Assembly: GCF_003012745.1 (NCBI RefSeq)
Contig: NZ_PXYK01000009.1
Coordinates: 62,001 to 126,000 of the forward strand
Direction: 5' to 3'
DNA: 64,000 bases
Origin: Kumtagia ephedrae
GTDB taxonomy: Bacteria; Pseudomonadota; Alphaproteobacteria; Rhizobiales; Rhizobiaceae
Both the position numbers and the translations under genes were made by a program. Positions 62,598 to 64,000 of this stretch are shown here, in pieces. Numbering within the stretch: the first letter of the stretch is position 1; each line of letters starts with the position of its first letter. The notes below the pieces were generated by a model. It had not been told where the DNA came from, made no database searches, and saw only the letters and a program-made list of their open reading frames with translations.

Positions 62598-63677
62598 ATG
62601 GAGCGGAAGGTGTTGAAGCAGCCCGACGCGGCGGATCTTTCCGCCAGGCCTGATCCCGAGATCTCCGCCAGGGAGGCATCGCTGGTCTATGTCAGCGATG
62701 AGGAGCCCGGCATCCGGCGGATGCGCGCCGGCAAGGGATTTTTCTATCGCGGTCCCGATGGCAACCGGGTCGGCGACGCTGGCACGCTCGATCGGATCAG
62801 GATGCTGGCGATTCCCCCCGCATGGACGGACGTGTGGATCGCTCCGGTCGAGAGCGGCCACATCCAGGCGACCGGCCGCGACGCCAGGGGACGCAAGCAG
62901 TACCGCTACCACGAACGCTGGGCGCTCTGCCGCGACGAGGCGAAATTCTCCAGCCTCGCCGCCTTCGCCGAAGCCCTGCCCGCCCTGCGGGCGCAGGTGG
63001 ACGCCGACCTGCGCCGCCACAACCTGCCGCGCGAGAAGGTGGTGGCGGCGGTCGTCTGGCTGCTCGACAACACGCTGATCCGCGTCGGCAATGCCGCCTA
63101 TGCGCGCGACAACAAAAGCTTCGGCCTCACCACGCTGAAGGACCGGCATGTCGACATCGAGGGCTCGCGCCTGCGCTTCGCCTTCAAGGGCAAGTCCGGC
63201 AAGGAATGGCGCCTCCAACTCGTCGACCGGCGCATCGCGAAAGTCGTGCGGCGCGCGCAGGATCTGCCAGGCCAGCAGCTCTTCCAGTATGTGGATGCCG
63301 AAGGCAGCCGGCATCCCATCGGGTCGCAGGACATCAACCGCTACATCCAGGACGTCTGCGGCCGCGACTTCACCTCGAAGCATTTTCGTACATGGGGCGG
63401 GACGATCCACGCCGTCTCGCTGTTCGCGCAAACGCCGGTGCCGGGCTCGGCTGCCGCGCAGAAACGGGCGATCAACGCCGTGATCGATGCGGTCGCGGCC
63501 CGGCTGGTCAACACCCGCGCCGTCTGCCGCGCCTGCTACATCCATCCGCGCGTGCTGGAGAGCTGGAGCTCCGGTCGGCTTGCCGGGGAACTCGCCGCCG
63601 CCCGCCGGTCGCGCCGCAAGGCGGACGGGCTCGACGAGCAGGAAGTGCTGGTCCGCAATTGGCTGGCGGGCTGCTGA
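62598..63677 (+). CDS. DNA topoisomerase IB
   Basis: 359 residues of the bacterial (poxvirus-like) type IB family. Catalytic residues: Tyr314 in CRACYIHP, His262 in SKHFRTWGG, with Arg264, and earlier IRVGNAAYARDN and FAFKGKSGKEWRLQL holding catalytic Arg/Lys positions. It relaxes supercoils by a 3'-phosphotyrosine intermediate. Start ATG (MERKVLKQPD) preferred to a TTG three codons earlier. Confidence 0.93.
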   Translation: MERKVLKQPDAADLSARPDPEISAREASLVYVSDEEPGIRRMRAGKGFFYRGPDGNRVGDAGTLDRIRMLAIPPAWTDVWIAPVESGHIQATGRDARGRKQYRYHERWALCRDEAKFSSLAAFAEALPALRAQVDADLRRHNLPREKVVAAVVWLLDNTLIRVGNAAYARDNKSFGLTTLKDRHVDIEGSRLRFAFKGKSGKEWRLQLVDRRIAKVVRRAQDLPGQQLFQYVDAEGSRHPIGSQDINRYIQDVCGRDFTSKHFRTWGGTIHAVSLFAQTPVPGSAAAQKRAINAVIDAVAARLVNTRAVCRACYIHPRVLESWSSGRLAGELAAARRSRRKADGLDEQEVLVRNWLAGC

Positions 63678-63771
63678 TCTTCCGATTCAACGTCGACCGC
63701 TCTCTTTTGCTTCGGCGTTGCTAGCCCACCGAAAATGCCCGATAGATTAGGCGGGCTGTTGGAGGGGTTGG

Positions 63772-64000
63772 ATGAGCGATTCGGTTCGCGAGGTTACGTC
63801 CGTATCTTGGTTCGGGCGCATCTGGCGCTCCCTGGCGGGGCTGATCATCGGTCCGCTGCTGGTCCTTGGCATGATCGTGCTGCTGTTCTGGAACGAGGGC
63901 CGGGCGGTAACGACCGCGGAGGCGCTCGATGAGGGCGCCGGCCTCGTCGTCTCCGTCCAGGCCGGCACGATCGATCCCGCCAATGACGGCAGGCTGGTGC
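63772..64000 (+). CDS. TMEM43 family protein, N-terminal part (partial)
   Basis: 76 residues visible; the frame is open at the right edge. MSDSVREVTSVSWFGRIWRS, one membrane helix (LAGLIIGPLLVLGMIVLLFW), then NEGRAVTTAEALDEGAGLVV match the TMEM43 (LUMA) family, which has this segment at the N terminus. GGAGGGG precedes the ATG by nine bases. Function of bacterial members is unknown. Confidence 0.85.
   Translation, partial: MSDSVREVTSVSWFGRIWRSLAGLIIGPLLVLGMIVLLFWNEGRAVTTAEALDEGAGLVVSVQAGTIDPANDGRLV

Overview
The window is GC-rich, densely coded chromosomal DNA from an alphaproteobacterium of the order Hyphomicrobiales (Rhizobiales), most like Mesorhizobium or another Phyllobacteriaceae member. 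Pointers are the trxB / LsrB(VtlR)-type LysR / Lrp cluster, an LpcC/LpsB-type LPS-core glycosyltransferase, a UvrB with long N- and C-terminal extensions, an EF-G-like second FusA, GANTC sites, and short mosaic intergenic repeats built on CTCTCCCCCAC/CCGAGCGAAGCG-type words. I see no rRNA, tRNA, CRISPR array, prophage or integrase. Most of it is ordinary housekeeping and accessory chromosome with many one- or two-gene transcription units.

Layout. 1-9.8 kb: a methyltransferase tail, the scar of two citrate-synthase-like genes, then small stress and envelope genes (GYD, DUF305, LysE, Uma2, YjbQ, HlyU, SRPBCC), a TetR/VOC divergent pair with two operator-like repeats, an HtrA-like protease, a lytic transglycosylase lipoprotein, an alkyltransferase and a cold-shock gene. 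9.9-20 kb: two coupled EAL-type proteins, an aspartate aminotransferase, a DUF899 pair, small secreted proteins, a peptide-type ABC binding protein and an unusual MFS permease. 20-31 kb: EF-G-like GTPase, MsrP, the LysR-trxB-Lrp redox cluster, a LysR/NmrA divergent pair, LPS glycosyltransferase and greA. 31-40 kb: a PQQ sugar dehydrogenase, TPR protein, DUF3775, two extensin-like proteins, LssY-like and CorC-like proteins, and an FMN reductase/HxlR divergent pair. 40-48 kb: thioesterase, GMC oxidoreductase, a repeat-bounded DUF559 nuclease, an enolase-superfamily enzyme, a long coiled-coil protein and two membrane proteins. 48-64 kb: uvrB, desaturase, cyclase-TPR protein, RTX-type protein, DUF2189, midA-lgt, ubiK-like, ybjN-csaA, topoisomerase IB and the start of a TMEM43-family gene.

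The most notable structures are (i) a DUF559/Vsr-like endonuclease gene whose start and stop codons both lie inside 71-bp inverted repeats that are 65/71 identical, which looks like a small mobile or repeat-propagating unit; (ii) a repeat of related composition inserted in frame in the N-terminal extension of UvrB; (iii) an 8-bp tandem repeat (11 full copies) between convergent genes that makes a run of G-quadruplex motifs on one strand; (iv) a strong intrinsic terminator inside the greA leader; (v) two head-to-head citrate synthase remnants; and (vi) a small AT-rich patch with a gene carrying a His-Gly / Gly-Cys pair like clan CD cysteine peptidases.
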